From: UBA5018 sp947463165
GTDB taxonomy: Bacteria > Cyanobacteriota > Cyanobacteriia > PCC-6307 > Cyanobiaceae
Reading direction: 5' to 3'
Length of the DNA: 64,000 bases
NCBI GenBank assembly: GCA_943371245.1
Contig: CALRTY020000007.1
Location: 62,001-126,000, forward strand
A program made the position numbers and the translations under genes. The notes under the pieces were generated by a model. That model was not told the DNA's origin and did not search any database. It saw only the letters and a program-made list of their open reading frames with translations. Below, one piece after another: positions 41,326 through 49,805 of this stretch. Position 1 is the stretch's first letter, and every line of letters starts with the position of its first letter.

Positions 41326-41533
41326 GACTAGAGCTGAAGTAACTAGAGTTAAATTGGCTAGAGCTTAATTTGCCAGAGTTAAACTGGCTATAGCTATAAT
41401 GGCTATAGTTGTAATGGCTAGTCAAAGCGGCTAGAATTGAGACTGCCAGAACTGAAGTAGATATATCTAAAGTGACTAGAACTGAGGCGCCTAGGACTAA
41501 AGTATCTAGAACTAAAGCATCTAGAGTTGAAAT
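41326..41533. repeat. 15-bp degenerate tandem repeat after the Nit1C cluster
   Basis: Fourteen 15-base units with core ggctagagttaaagt (gactagagctgaagt, aactagagttaaatt, ggctagagcttaatt, gactagaactgaggc, atctagaactaaagc) begin right after the stop codon. CTAG occurs in most units. On the minus strand the same DNA can be read with Phe or Leu at every fifth residue, but this follows from the period. The remaining spacer to 41718 shows nothing. Confidence 0.88.
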
Positions 41534-41718
41534 ACAGGGGATTTCGCACAATCGCACTCAATATACATATGGCAATCATCCTGGCCTTACAAGCTACATC
41601 TTTCAGATCTTGGCAGCCATTCAAGTGGCCTCTTGACAGCCCATGTCGAAGCCCTGATTTACTGCGGCAGTTCTCCGATTTACCGCGGTTAAGTTCAAGA
41701 GCTGGTCCTAGATTGTCA

Positions 41719-42402
41719 TCACTCCTTGGCAGGGTCGGTAAACCTAGACACCGGGTTGGTGCAGCGATGCAGCGTGGCGGCCCGAATCAGTTCGGCTCCG
41801 CTCAGCGACAACTTGGCGCTGATGTGTTTGCGGTAGGTCTCCACCGTGTGCACGCTCAGGCCCAGGGCCTGGGCGATCTCTTTATTGAGCAAACCCCGAC
41901 CCAGCGCCTGAAACACCCGCAACTCGCGAGGAGCGAGCTGATCCACCTGCAGGCGCCATTGCGGGTTGCTCATGTGCGATCGGCGCGGACTGGCCTCCTG
42001 CATGCGGGTCACCATCCGCACCAGGTCATCCCAGTCGTGGTGCTTATCCACAATTCCCAGCAGGATTGGCTGAAATTCGGGCGGGGACAGAAACTGCTCG
42101 CTCACATCAGTGATCACGATCAGCCGACCATCTGGATTCCGTTGGCGCAGCGCCGCCGCCGCATCCTGCCAAGTCTGCCCCTGCTCGCTTTCACAATGGA
42201 CATCCAGGAGCAGCAGATCAGGCGGCGAGTGGTCGATGAAGGCAATCGCCTGGGCCACGGAGGAAAACACCCCCACCAACTCCAGAGAGCAGTGCTCGGC
42301 CAGCAAACCGCCCACGGCCTGCCCCACCAAACGCTGACGATCGAGCACGAGACAGGTTAAGGCCGGCAGACCCTCGTTGTGTAAATCCCATGGCAGTGAC
42401 AT
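41719..42402 (-). CDS. NarL/LuxR-type DNA-binding response regulator
   Basis: About 227 residues from ATG 42402. The receiver-like domain has LTCLVLDRQRLVGQAVGGLLAEH and the phosphoacceptor-type DLLLLDVH. A linker then leads to a LuxR helix-turn-helix: LAPRELRVFQALGRGLLNKEIAQALGLSVHTVETYRKHISAKL, near residue 160-205. A transcription regulator; no partner kinase is adjacent. The frame is open upstream to 42498, but that part is a translated CCCA repeat (HPPTHPPT), so the later ATG (MSLPWDLH) is preferred. Confidence 0.87.
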   Translation of the reverse strand: MSLPWDLHNEGLPALTCLVLDRQRLVGQAVGGLLAEHCSLELVGVFSSVAQAIAFIDHSPPDLLLLDVHCESEQGQTWQDAAAALRQRNPDGRLIVITDVSEQFLSPPEFQPILLGIVDKHHDWDDLVRMVTRMQEASPRRSHMSNPQWRLQVDQLAPRELRVFQALGRGLLNKEIAQALGLSVHTVETYRKHISAKLSLSGAELIRAATLHRCTNPVSRFTDPAKE

Positions 42403-42432
42403 CTGGTTGGGCGGGTCGGCGGGTGGACGAGT

Positions 42433-42470
42433 GGGTGGGTGGGTGGGTGGGTGGGTGGGTGGGTGGGGGT
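42433..42470 (+). repeat. gggt tetranucleotide repeat with G-quadruplex potential upstream of the response regulator
   Basis: Nine gggt units and a final ggggg on the plus strand, 31-68 bases upstream of the response-regulator ATG. Many G3 runs separated by one T form a classic intramolecular quadruplex motif on the template strand for this gene. Length changes by four bases would not alter the gene if translation starts at 42402. Confidence 0.9.
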
Positions 42471-42604
42471 GAGGTTGCGGCTGAGGGGCCTCATACATTC
42501 ATGGCAACTTCCAGGACTCACCAATGTGGGAAGCTAAAAATAGGGACCTTTACTACAGCAATCCCGTGGCACGACACTGACTGTTGTCCTCCGATCCGGT
42601 CAAG

Positions 42605-42778
42605 ATGGCTGCATATTCTTCCCAAACGGCATTGGCTTTTCGCGCTCCACGCCGAATCACAATCACACTGCCTCACAACGCTTTCTGTGATTTGCAGCAG
42701 CGCTGTGACGACGAGGGGCGCTCCCTCAGCAACCTGGCAGCCTATCTGTTGGAGACCGCGTTAAAAACGCTGGTTTAA
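42605..42778 (+). CDS. Small ribbon-helix-helix (CopG-like) protein
   Basis: A 57-residue protein. PRRITITLPHNAFCDLQQRCDDEGRSLSNLAAYLLETALKTL fits the ribbon-helix-helix fold: one strand followed by two helices, with alternating basic/hydrophobic residues on the strand. Such proteins bind DNA as dimers, often as antitoxins. No toxin gene is adjacent. An in-frame TTG at 42584 would add seven residues; ATG 42605 is preferred. Confidence 0.7.
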   Translation: MAAYSSQTALAFRAPRRITITLPHNAFCDLQQRCDDEGRSLSNLAAYLLETALKTLV

Positions 42779-43328
42779 CCAACGCTTTTGTGGCGGGATG
42801 GTTGCTTTGGTTGAATGGTTAAACTTCGCCCCCCGTTTCGGCTGCGCCGAACCGGAGGGTATGAGGGTCTACGTCCTTTTTTTAAGCTTGCCAGATTGCT
42901 GCTGGCAAGCATTCCACTGCCGCCCAGGCCGCAGGCCAGTTGCTGGCAGCCACGCTGGTGCCGATCGGCGATGGCGACATTGTTCAGGTCAAAGCCCCAG
43001 GCCTGAGGCAGTTAATAGCATCAAACTCCATCGATTCCGCCAATCATATAATTGCCAATCGAGCCCCTGGCACCAAGAGCCGCCGCTCCAATCTAGATCT
43101 GTGGATCCGCATGCCGGATCAATGGCAAACAAAGTAGTTGCAGTTCAAGAAAACCGACTGCCCGGGCTAGAAGCTGGCCGATCACTGACGACCCGTAAAT
43201 CCGTAGATTCACAGCCAAAGCGAGCTGTAGTTCAGGCGCCATGGCCGACAGAATGCGACCATCCAGTCTTCCACTATTGAGATATCTTGTATCGTAATCG
43301 CCTGGGCGGCCCTAGTTCGGTAAAACCG
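42779..43328. other. Spacer with a hairpin and a possible gene fragment
   Basis: No intact gene. A 9-bp inverted repeat GCTTGCCAG/CTGGCAAGC occurs at 42886-42910 but lacks a T run on either side that would make it a terminator. A plus-strand frame around 42910-43137 reads LLAATLVPIGDGDIVQVKAPG, faintly like the start of staphylococcal-nuclease-type proteins, and then loses similarity; treated as unproven. Confidence 0.4.
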
Positions 43329-44489
43329 ATGAAAATTGTACTGGCGCCGGATTCCTTCAAAGGTTCGATGACAGCCATGGAGGTGTGCGAAGCCTTCCGC
43401 GAGGGCATCTCGCGGGTGCTGCCCAATGCTGAGGTGATCTCCCTACCCATGGCCGACGGCGGTGAGGGCACTGCGGAGGCCCTGGTTGCCGCTACAGGCG
43501 GTGATATGCGTTCATTCGAGGCTACCGGCCCGCTGCCGAGCGACCGCCTGAAGGTGCCTGGCCAAATCGGCCTGATCAATGGGGGGGGCACGGCGGTGCT
43601 TGACATGGCCTCTGTCTCCGGCCTGCCCCTCGTGCCCGATGCCAAGCGCAATCCAATGCATACCACCAGCTACGGCACGGGGGAGCTGCTCAGCGCCGCC
43701 TTGGCCATGGGGGCGAGGCATTTGATCCTGGGGATCGGCGGCTCGGCCACGAACGACCTGGGCGCTGGCATGGCCCAGGCGCTGGGCATCAAGTTTCTGC
43801 GCGCTGATGGCAGTGAGATCCGCGAACCGATCACTGGCGGCCTATTGGCCGAGCTAGCCAGCATCGACTTATCGCAGCTCCATCCGGCCGTTAAGAGCAG
43901 TCGGATTGAGGTGGCATGCGATGTGGACAACCCCCTACTGGGCCCGCGGGGCTGCACTGCCATGTTCGGCCCGCAGAAGGGGGCGACGCCCCAGATTATC
44001 GACGAGCTAGAGGCAAACCTGGCCAGGGCGATTGACGTGATCGAGAAAGCAATTGGCCGAGAAGTACGCCATCAACCGGGCGCCGGCGCCGCCGGAGGCT
44101 TGGGTGCCGGGCTTTTGGCTTTCCTGGGCGCCGAATTGCGGCCGGGTATTCGAATCATGCTCGATGCCTGCGGCTTTGCCAAAAAAGTAGACGGCGCCGA
44201 TCTTGTGCTCACCGGTGAAGGGCGGATTGACCACCAAACTGCCTGCGGTAAAACCATTAGTGGCGTGGCCCTTGCGTCCCAGCGCTACGGCGTACCGGTG
44301 GTGGCAATTGTCGGCAGTATTGGTCTTGGCGTAGACAACCTATATCCGCTTGGCGTAACGAGTATGTTTACTTTGGTTCCTGGGCCAGTGAGCCTGGATG
44401 AAGCGATGGGGCAGGGTAAGCGAATGCTCGCCGATACAACCGAGCGAGTGTTGCGATTGCTGGTCTCCGCCCACCCAAAAGCCATTTAG
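43329..44489 (+). CDS. Glycerate kinase (GlxK/GarK family)
   Basis: Phosphorylates glycerate, the last step of photorespiratory carbon recovery. The 386-residue protein starts MKIVLAPDSFKGSMTAMEVCEAFREGI. It has PMADGGEGTAEAL near residue 43, LILGIGGSATNDLGAGMAQALG near 130 and DVDNPLLGPRGCTAMFGPQKGA near 200, then GAGAAGGLGAGLLAFLGAELRPGI and DLVLTGEGRIDHQTACGKTISGVA. All are typical of the class I family. ATG 43329 is chosen over an upstream in-frame ATG at 43287 because the family starts there. Whether it makes 2- or 3-phosphoglycerate cannot be read here. Confidence 0.93.
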   Translation: MKIVLAPDSFKGSMTAMEVCEAFREGISRVLPNAEVISLPMADGGEGTAEALVAATGGDMRSFEATGPLPSDRLKVPGQIGLINGGGTAVLDMASVSGLPLVPDAKRNPMHTTSYGTGELLSAALAMGARHLILGIGGSATNDLGAGMAQALGIKFLRADGSEIREPITGGLLAELASIDLSQLHPAVKSSRIEVACDVDNPLLGPRGCTAMFGPQKGATPQIIDELEANLARAIDVIEKAIGREVRHQPGAGAAGGLGAGLLAFLGAELRPGIRIMLDACGFAKKVDGADLVLTGEGRIDHQTACGKTISGVALASQRYGVPVVAIVGSIGLGVDNLYPLGVTSMFTLVPGPVSLDEAMGQGKRMLADTTERVLRLLVSAHPKAI

Positions 44490-44795
44490 CTAGCCACAAA
44501 TCTCCGCCACAACTCCAGCCCCGACCCTGGAGTTGCCAACAGCCTCCAACGGCACTTTCCGGCCATTTAATGCAAGCGCAAGCTTAACTTGCGATCCATT
44601 AACGCAGTAAAATTCACGGCGCAAACAGCGCTTGTACGCCAACAGGGGCGAAGCAAGCGATGTTCCGACATGGGCCTGCACACCAATTCATCCGCCAGCC
44701 AGCCAGCCCATAAGTGCGTAAGTTTTCAAGTTTATCAATTTGTCAATTGATTTGATGATTTATATTGCCATTGGCGCTTGTTAGCTGACTGTGCT
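44490..44795. other. Spacer without a gene
   Basis: About 300 bases between glycerate kinase and the convergent sulfotransferase-like gene, with an AT-rich part at 44715-44775. No repeat family, RNA or promoter is evident. Confidence 0.5.
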
Positions 44796-45932
44796 CTAGA
44801 CTTTCTTAGTTGGCTGGGCCCTAGACTTTAATGGATATCCCATGCGCTCGCACAGGTGCCGCAGGGCACGCCGGGTGACTGCATCGCTTAGCTCGCCCTG
44901 GATTTCGTTGGGGATCGGTCGCCTTGATCGTGGCGCTATTGCATTATCTTTTCTGCCGCTATCTCCGCTTAGCTGAATTTCCGCGAAATTATCGATAATC
45001 CTGGGATCGTAACCTAGGCGCAGTTCTTCACCAATCAGCTCTAGGAACCAGGCCGGTTCCCGACAGAAATCCTCGTAATAAAGCCAGGATTTATGCTCAT
45101 AATGATTAAGAAATTGATCGTATCGTTGGCAATAGCTCAGCAGGCTGGGGGGGTGCAGTTGGCTCTGCCAGCCGGCATGGCAGAGGCCCAGCCACGAATC
45201 TAGCGGGTGACGTAGAGTTACCACCGAGAAAACCCTAGATGATTGCGGTAGTTGACTAAGCAGAGTGGGCTGCTTTACCCAGCTCGTCCCAACGCAGTAG
45301 TCACTATGGCTGTGGTCTCTTAGTAGTAGATCGCAGTGTGTTTCTCGACACCAATCGATCAACAGTGATAATTGATCGTCAAACTCTCTGCGCCGCCACG
45401 GTTCTGGCAAGGGTGTTGAGCAGCGTTGCTCCAATAGAGCTACAGGATGACTAGGGTTGAATTTTTGGGAGTTGCGATTTATTGGGTTAATTTCGCTGAT
45501 CAGCATCACCTGCGGTAGTGCCGCCAGGCATTTACTGATTACGGTGCCGCCAGTGCAGGCAAAGTGATGAATCGTGCGAAGTGTTGGTCCGTACCCGGCC
45601 GCTGCTTCCTGCAGGCTCAATTGGTGTAGGTGGGCTCGTCTTTGGAGCTGGATAGCTGCCCTTTCTAGGCCAGCTGCCTGTAGTTCTTGCAGTAGTAAAT
45701 CCAGCCAGCCCAGGACAGTACTGCCCCGCTGGCGACTGGCTGTCTTTGGCTGGAGCGTGGCCAGTTCCAGTTGTTCCTGGCGGGCCTGCATCAGGCTGGG
45801 GCCAAGCTGGTCGGCGCCCGGGAGGCATTCCAGATCGCAGTCTGGGGCCATGGCTGACAGCAGCAGTTGCAGCGATTGTTTTGCCTGAAATGGCCAGCCC
45901 AGTAACCAGGAGCTGCGGGAGTCTGTGATCAC
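44796..45932 (-). CDS. Sulfotransferase-like protein
   Basis: A 378-residue protein. TIHHFACTGGTVISKCLAALPQVMLISEINP near residue 119 resembles the 5'-phosphosulfate-binding loop of PAPS-dependent sulfotransferases. SVVTLRHPLDSWLGLCHAGWQ near 230 resembles the 3'-phosphate-binding R-P-D region. The N-terminal 110 residues are helical and not recognised. It probably sulfates a polysaccharide or lipid, in line with the glycan genes that follow; the substrate is unknown. It starts 13 bases after the stop of the upstream AlgX-like gene, suggesting one operon. Confidence 0.7.
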   Translation of the reverse strand: MITDSRSSWLLGWPFQAKQSLQLLLSAMAPDCDLECLPGADQLGPSLMQARQEQLELATLQPKTASRQRGSTVLGWLDLLLQELQAAGLERAAIQLQRRAHLHQLSLQEAAAGYGPTLRTIHHFACTGGTVISKCLAALPQVMLISEINPINRNSQKFNPSHPVALLEQRCSTPLPEPWRRREFDDQLSLLIDWCRETHCDLLLRDHSHSDYCVGTSWVKQPTLLSQLPQSSRVFSVVTLRHPLDSWLGLCHAGWQSQLHPPSLLSYCQRYDQFLNHYEHKSWLYYEDFCREPAWFLELIGEELRLGYDPRIIDNFAEIQLSGDSGRKDNAIAPRSRRPIPNEIQGELSDAVTRRALRHLCERMGYPLKSRAQPTKKV

Positions 45933-45945
45933 GGCAAAGGCTGCA

Positions 45946-47208
45946 TCAGAAGGACAGACTATCGATGGGAATCCCCTGCTGAATCTGTTCTATGAAGCGA
46001 TGAAATGGAGGGCGATCGACGGCCATGCAGGTGGTCATTAATTTAGCGAATAGGCTTGGCACCGGCACTGGCTCAGTCCGCAGACTAGGATAAAGCAGAA
46101 AGGGAGGTCGTTCGTCGTCGTGACTAACCTTAGAAAGATAACGCTCGGCATTTTGGCTGATCACTAGTTGAGGCCTAAAACCTAACACAATTTCATCATG
46201 GACATAGCGACTACGACAGAATAGCACCATTCCAAAGATGCGCGTCATCATGGGAACCAGGCCCCGGGCAAGGCTATCGCCAAAGACCAAAGCTCTAGGG
46301 CTATTGCCGACAAGACTGGGATTGACGAAAATATCGCAAATACCATCATTGGCAGTAACTAATTGATTGTTGAAGCGCGTGATTGGCCGAGGTGGCAAAA
46401 ACGAGATCCTTGTCTCTTTGCGAGGCGGATCCAGCTTGGAGCCCAAATCACCACTCCAAACCCCCTGCTTGATGATATTCTTCATTACCCATGGGCGTAA
46501 CACAGCTAGATCGATCGACGAGCTTAGCGCTTGACTGGGGCAATTGCCCCCAATACCAGCGCTCCCAGGGCTGGTTGAATTAACAGAACTTACCGCGACA
46601 GCTTCTAGATTATTTCCAGCTTTTGAGGGGTTACCCCTACCGGAAACACCTCCAAGTACCTGACATGCTTTGTTTGCATTACCGGCAAAAGGCTCCTGTC
46701 TTATCGCTAATTCAAGGATGGCTTCCAGGCAGCAAAGAAAGCCCAGCGGCGTGCAGTGACTGTCAACCCGCGAATACACTTGTTGGGGTTCACACCTCAG
46801 GGCATCTAGCGGATAACTGAAGTGGGGGGAAATATTCTTGTATACGGCCAGGCCAATGGCCTGCTTATAGCGCTTTAGAATGGGAGTTCCGATGGCAATA
46901 GGGAAATTTTCTCTTAGTACGAAGGCCTTATCAGGCGACACTAGGTGCACGTAGGCCGCCCCAATTTGCCGGCAGAGTGCCTGGCGCCGCTGCAGGTTTC
47001 CCCAGAAATTGTCAATAGAGCTGGCGTCTGGTTCGATCTCTCCCTTGAGAAAGGCCAGGGGTCGATGGGGGCCACCAGTGAGGAAAAGGTAATCATCGCT
47101 ACCTTCGGTTACCATTGGATGATCGCTCACTTCTGAAGTTGAGGTGGATGCCTTTTGCCAGACAGATTGGACTATCCTACCGTCATCACCAACCCGGGCG
47201 GGAGGCAC
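45946..47208 (-). CDS. AlgX/AlgJ-like SGNH-hydrolase-type polysaccharide acetylation protein
   Basis: Up to 420 residues. The family opening VTEGSDDYLFLTGG near residue 33 suggests the true start is ATG 47115. LVSPDKAFVLRENFPIAIGTP follows, then VYSRVDSHCTPLGF (the Asp-x-x-His pair) near 145, and RALVFGDSLARGLVPMM, the SGNH serine block, near 309. LVISQNAERYL fits the conserved NE-R end. Relatives O-acetylate alginate or other exopolysaccharides. No signal peptide is visible, unusual for AlgX/J. A Ser/Gly/Asn-rich insert (about 190-225) interrupts the domain. Confidence 0.75.
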   Translation of the reverse strand: MPPARVGDDGRIVQSVWQKASTSTSEVSDHPMVTEGSDDYLFLTGGPHRPLAFLKGEIEPDASSIDNFWGNLQRRQALCRQIGAAYVHLVSPDKAFVLRENFPIAIGTPILKRYKQAIGLAVYKNISPHFSYPLDALRCEPQQVYSRVDSHCTPLGFLCCLEAILELAIRQEPFAGNANKACQVLGGVSGRGNPSKAGNNLEAVAVSSVNSTSPGSAGIGGNCPSQALSSSIDLAVLRPWVMKNIIKQGVWSGDLGSKLDPPRKETRISFLPPRPITRFNNQLVTANDGICDIFVNPSLVGNSPRALVFGDSLARGLVPMMTRIFGMVLFCRSRYVHDEIVLGFRPQLVISQNAERYLSKVSHDDERPPFLLYPSLRTEPVPVPSLFAKLMTTCMAVDRPPFHRFIEQIQQGIPIDSLSF

Positions 47209-47772
47209 TGGTCTGGATTTTAGCGTTGATTATATGGGTAATTTGCCTCCCAGGGCACTGTAGGGACTACATGGCAATACCTGCCGAGCAGGCAGCCCAG
47301 GCTGATTTCCGCCTACCTGCCATCGCCGTTGGCACGCGGCTGCAGCGCTTCTCAAAATTCGCCGAGAAGTCTGCGGCTGCATATTTGACCGTCTGCCATA
47401 TCCCCACGAGAATACAGCCCTAGGAGAATATAGTCATAGAAGAACTTTCGGCCAGACCAGCCAATCCTGATCTCCTCTTGCATAAATCGAGCCACAAAAC
47501 CAGCTGAGATGCATTGGCATTCATGATCCGAGCAGCCGAGAATTTATACGAACCGCACCAGCTGCATCTGGAACTTGCCGGGGCCGCCAGGCTTCTGCAT
47601 AGCAGTACTGCTGGCACAGCTCCAGCTTGGCTTGGCCCTAGTCCAGCTGCTACTGCTTCCACTGGCTCACCTGGATCGGCTCGCAATGCAAGCTGGGCGG
47701 CATTGGGCAAGCCCACCTGCGTGATCAACCTCAGTTTTTACCTAGCTAAGTTTTTCGGATTGTTGGGGCCTT
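47209..47772. other. Spacer without a convincing gene
   Basis: About 560 bases between the AlgX-like gene and the TPR-GT32 gene. Overlapping frames of about 100 codons occur on both strands (for example 47514-47822 and 47420-47728), but neither shows a recognisable motif or a ribosome site. Nothing else is seen. Confidence 0.4.
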
Positions 47773-49509
47773 TCAGGCTTCGCGAAGTTGTTTCATGGCC
47801 TGGATTCGTTGGTTGGCGTTGAAGAATAGGCGCGCTGCTGTGGGCGCTTTATAGCCGGGAAGCTCCAGATTTTGTCCTAGCCAGTGGGGTAGGTCTTGGG
47901 CCCTAACCAAGCGCATGCCGGCGGGGGCGGGCTGGTCGGCTAACTGGGGCGCCAGCCAGTTGGCGATTGCCTGGCTTAGGGGCACTTCCCGGGTGGCGTC
48001 CCAGCGGCTATAAGCCTCCCCTCGCAGCACGGTGCGACATGCCTGCTCCAGGGCGGCTCCGATCGCCGGGTGGCGCGGGCGGGCCGCCAGCAGGGGCAGC
48101 TGCAGTTGACCGAGTGCGTCTGATACCACCACCAAGCCGGCTCCACCGCCCAGCAGCAGATCAAGGGGCTGGAGAGTCAAGCTGCGAGGTTCCAGCACCA
48201 CGCCGCCATAGCGCCAGATCAGGGCCATGGCCATCAGGTCGCCACGGCTGATGTGATCGTTGATGCAGGAGGCTGCTGCCTGCACCAATTTGGGTAGATC
48301 AGCCCACTGATTGTCGGCGGTGGTGGCGGTGGCCTGGCGCGTATCAAATAGCCAACCTGGATTGATTAGCCGGCAGTGCTGCTGGAGATCCTGTTCGCTG
48401 CTGGGGCGGCTGTCGCCTGGTGCCTTGAGCAGCCACAGGCGCCGGGGAATCAGCCCTTCCGGATCTGGTTGATTGGGCTTTGTGATCGGCCCTAGGGGCT
48501 TGGCCAGGGCCCGGATCAGGGCGAAGGAGGTGACCGTGGGACCGCCATTGCTGAGGTGCAACTTCGCCAAGCTGGCTGCACTGGCCTCCTCTCCCAGCTT
48601 GACCAGCTCCTCGGCTAGGGCGGCGTCGGACCCCAGCTCCAGGCGCCATTGCCGCAGCGGTTCGGCGCCGACACGCTTTAGCTGATCTTTATCTTCGCTG
48701 GCTGCCAATAGCTCGCGTATGCGCTTGAGGTGCGTTTCGGCACCGCGCAGGTCGGCCGTGGCTAGGGCAATCCGATGGGCCAAGGTTAGGGACTGTTCGC
48801 GGCGGCTAACCAGCTCTAGGCCTGGGCTATCGGCATCGATCGTCGAGGCCAATTGCCGCGCCTTTTGCAGTTGGCCGCGCCCTAATGCCAGGCGCATGGC
48901 GGTATAACTGCGCTCGCGTCGGGCTGGGGCATTGCTGGCGTCCATGGCGGAGACGGCCTGATCCGCCTCGGCTGCCCCTAGCACCACCAGTGTCTCCAGG
49001 CGCTGATCCCGCCAGCGCTGCAGCTGCTCGGCACTGACCTGATCAGGCTGCTCATCGCTGAGCTGCAGCAGCTGATCCAGGCAGGCCAACACGCGCGGTT
49101 GATCCCGATAGCTGCGCGCCAGTTCCAGTTGGCGCTGCTCTAACTCCAGGGGCTGCAGCCCTGGGGGTAGGGGCCTCTGGGCCAGCACTAGAGCTGCTTG
49201 GGGCAGCTGACCGGAGGCCCTAAGCAGGGAAAAGCGTTTGCGCCAGGTTTCCAATACCAGGGAGCCTTGCTGCGGCACCTGGGCCAGGCGGGTTAGCGCC
49301 TCGGACCAACGACCGAGGCCATGCAGACAACTCACCTGCCAGATCAGCCACCAGGCATTGCTTGGCTGCTGGGCGGCCAGTTGCTCAAAGCAGGCCAGGG
49401 CCTCAGCCCTTTTGCCCTCTTTACTCAGGGCTTTTGCCCTGGCCTCCAGGGATTGCTCAGGGGCTGCGGTAGGCGCAGCTGCGGGGGAGTTAGAGGATAA
49501 TGCGGACAT
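47773..49509 (-). CDS. Helical-repeat protein with C-terminal GT32-like glycosyltransferase domain
   Basis: 578 residues. The first 330 are helical with TPR-like units (AKALSKEGKRAEALACFEQLAAQQPSN near residue 28). The C-terminal part starts IPRRLWLLKAPGDSRPSSEQDLQQHCRLINPGW and has RGDLMAMALIWRYGGVVLEPRSLTLQPLDLLL near residue 427. That is the Och1/capsule-type GT32 pattern, in which YGGxYxDxD carries the metal site; here it is YGGVVLEPR, so the DxD motif is lost. It may be inactive or use another mechanism. Confidence 0.7.
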   Translation of the reverse strand: MSALSSNSPAAAPTAAPEQSLEARAKALSKEGKRAEALACFEQLAAQQPSNAWWLIWQVSCLHGLGRWSEALTRLAQVPQQGSLVLETWRKRFSLLRASGQLPQAALVLAQRPLPPGLQPLELEQRQLELARSYRDQPRVLACLDQLLQLSDEQPDQVSAEQLQRWRDQRLETLVVLGAAEADQAVSAMDASNAPARRERSYTAMRLALGRGQLQKARQLASTIDADSPGLELVSRREQSLTLAHRIALATADLRGAETHLKRIRELLAASEDKDQLKRVGAEPLRQWRLELGSDAALAEELVKLGEEASAASLAKLHLSNGGPTVTSFALIRALAKPLGPITKPNQPDPEGLIPRRLWLLKAPGDSRPSSEQDLQQHCRLINPGWLFDTRQATATTADNQWADLPKLVQAAASCINDHISRGDLMAMALIWRYGGVVLEPRSLTLQPLDLLLGGGAGLVVVSDALGQLQLPLLAARPRHPAIGAALEQACRTVLRGEAYSRWDATREVPLSQAIANWLAPQLADQPAPAGMRLVRAQDLPHWLGQNLELPGYKAPTAARLFFNANQRIQAMKQLREA

Positions 49510-49805
49510 TCACACCATTTGGCATATGGCAACGATTATGGCCCATTCGCCCGATCACAGCGCTGGCTTGTGCTTAGCGATTGGGGCGAATGACTTTCTG
49601 TTGTCAATTTGAATGACTCTCCAACGGAGAACCTGGCCGGCTTTTCAGTGGGGCAGCTCCAAATAAAACCAAAGCCCGCCACTCTCACGCCCCAAAGCAT
49701 TGGACTTACTGAGTTGCTCGCTGATTCGCAATTCCCGAATAAGTAACTTTAGCGGTTTCGAATATCACTGTATCTACTTTTGGTTGTCGAGGTCTTGCCG
49801 ACTGA

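Noticed and set aside
20174..41533. CRISPR-like arrays, because of the many regular repeats
   Set aside because: Repeats are directly tandem without unique spacers, degenerate, and no cas gene is present.
41326..41624. Pentapeptide-repeat-like protein on the minus strand
   Set aside because: Phe/Leu at every fifth residue is forced by the 15-bp DNA period, the frames are short, and there is no start or conserved A(D/N)LXX pattern.
42886..42910. 9-bp stem hairpin taken at first for a terminator
   Set aside because: The T run lies before the stem on the plus strand, and the minus strand has an A run after it, so neither orientation fits.
42910..43137. Possible staphylococcal-nuclease-like gene fragment
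   Set aside because: Only about ten residues around IGDGD look similar; too little to call without a search.
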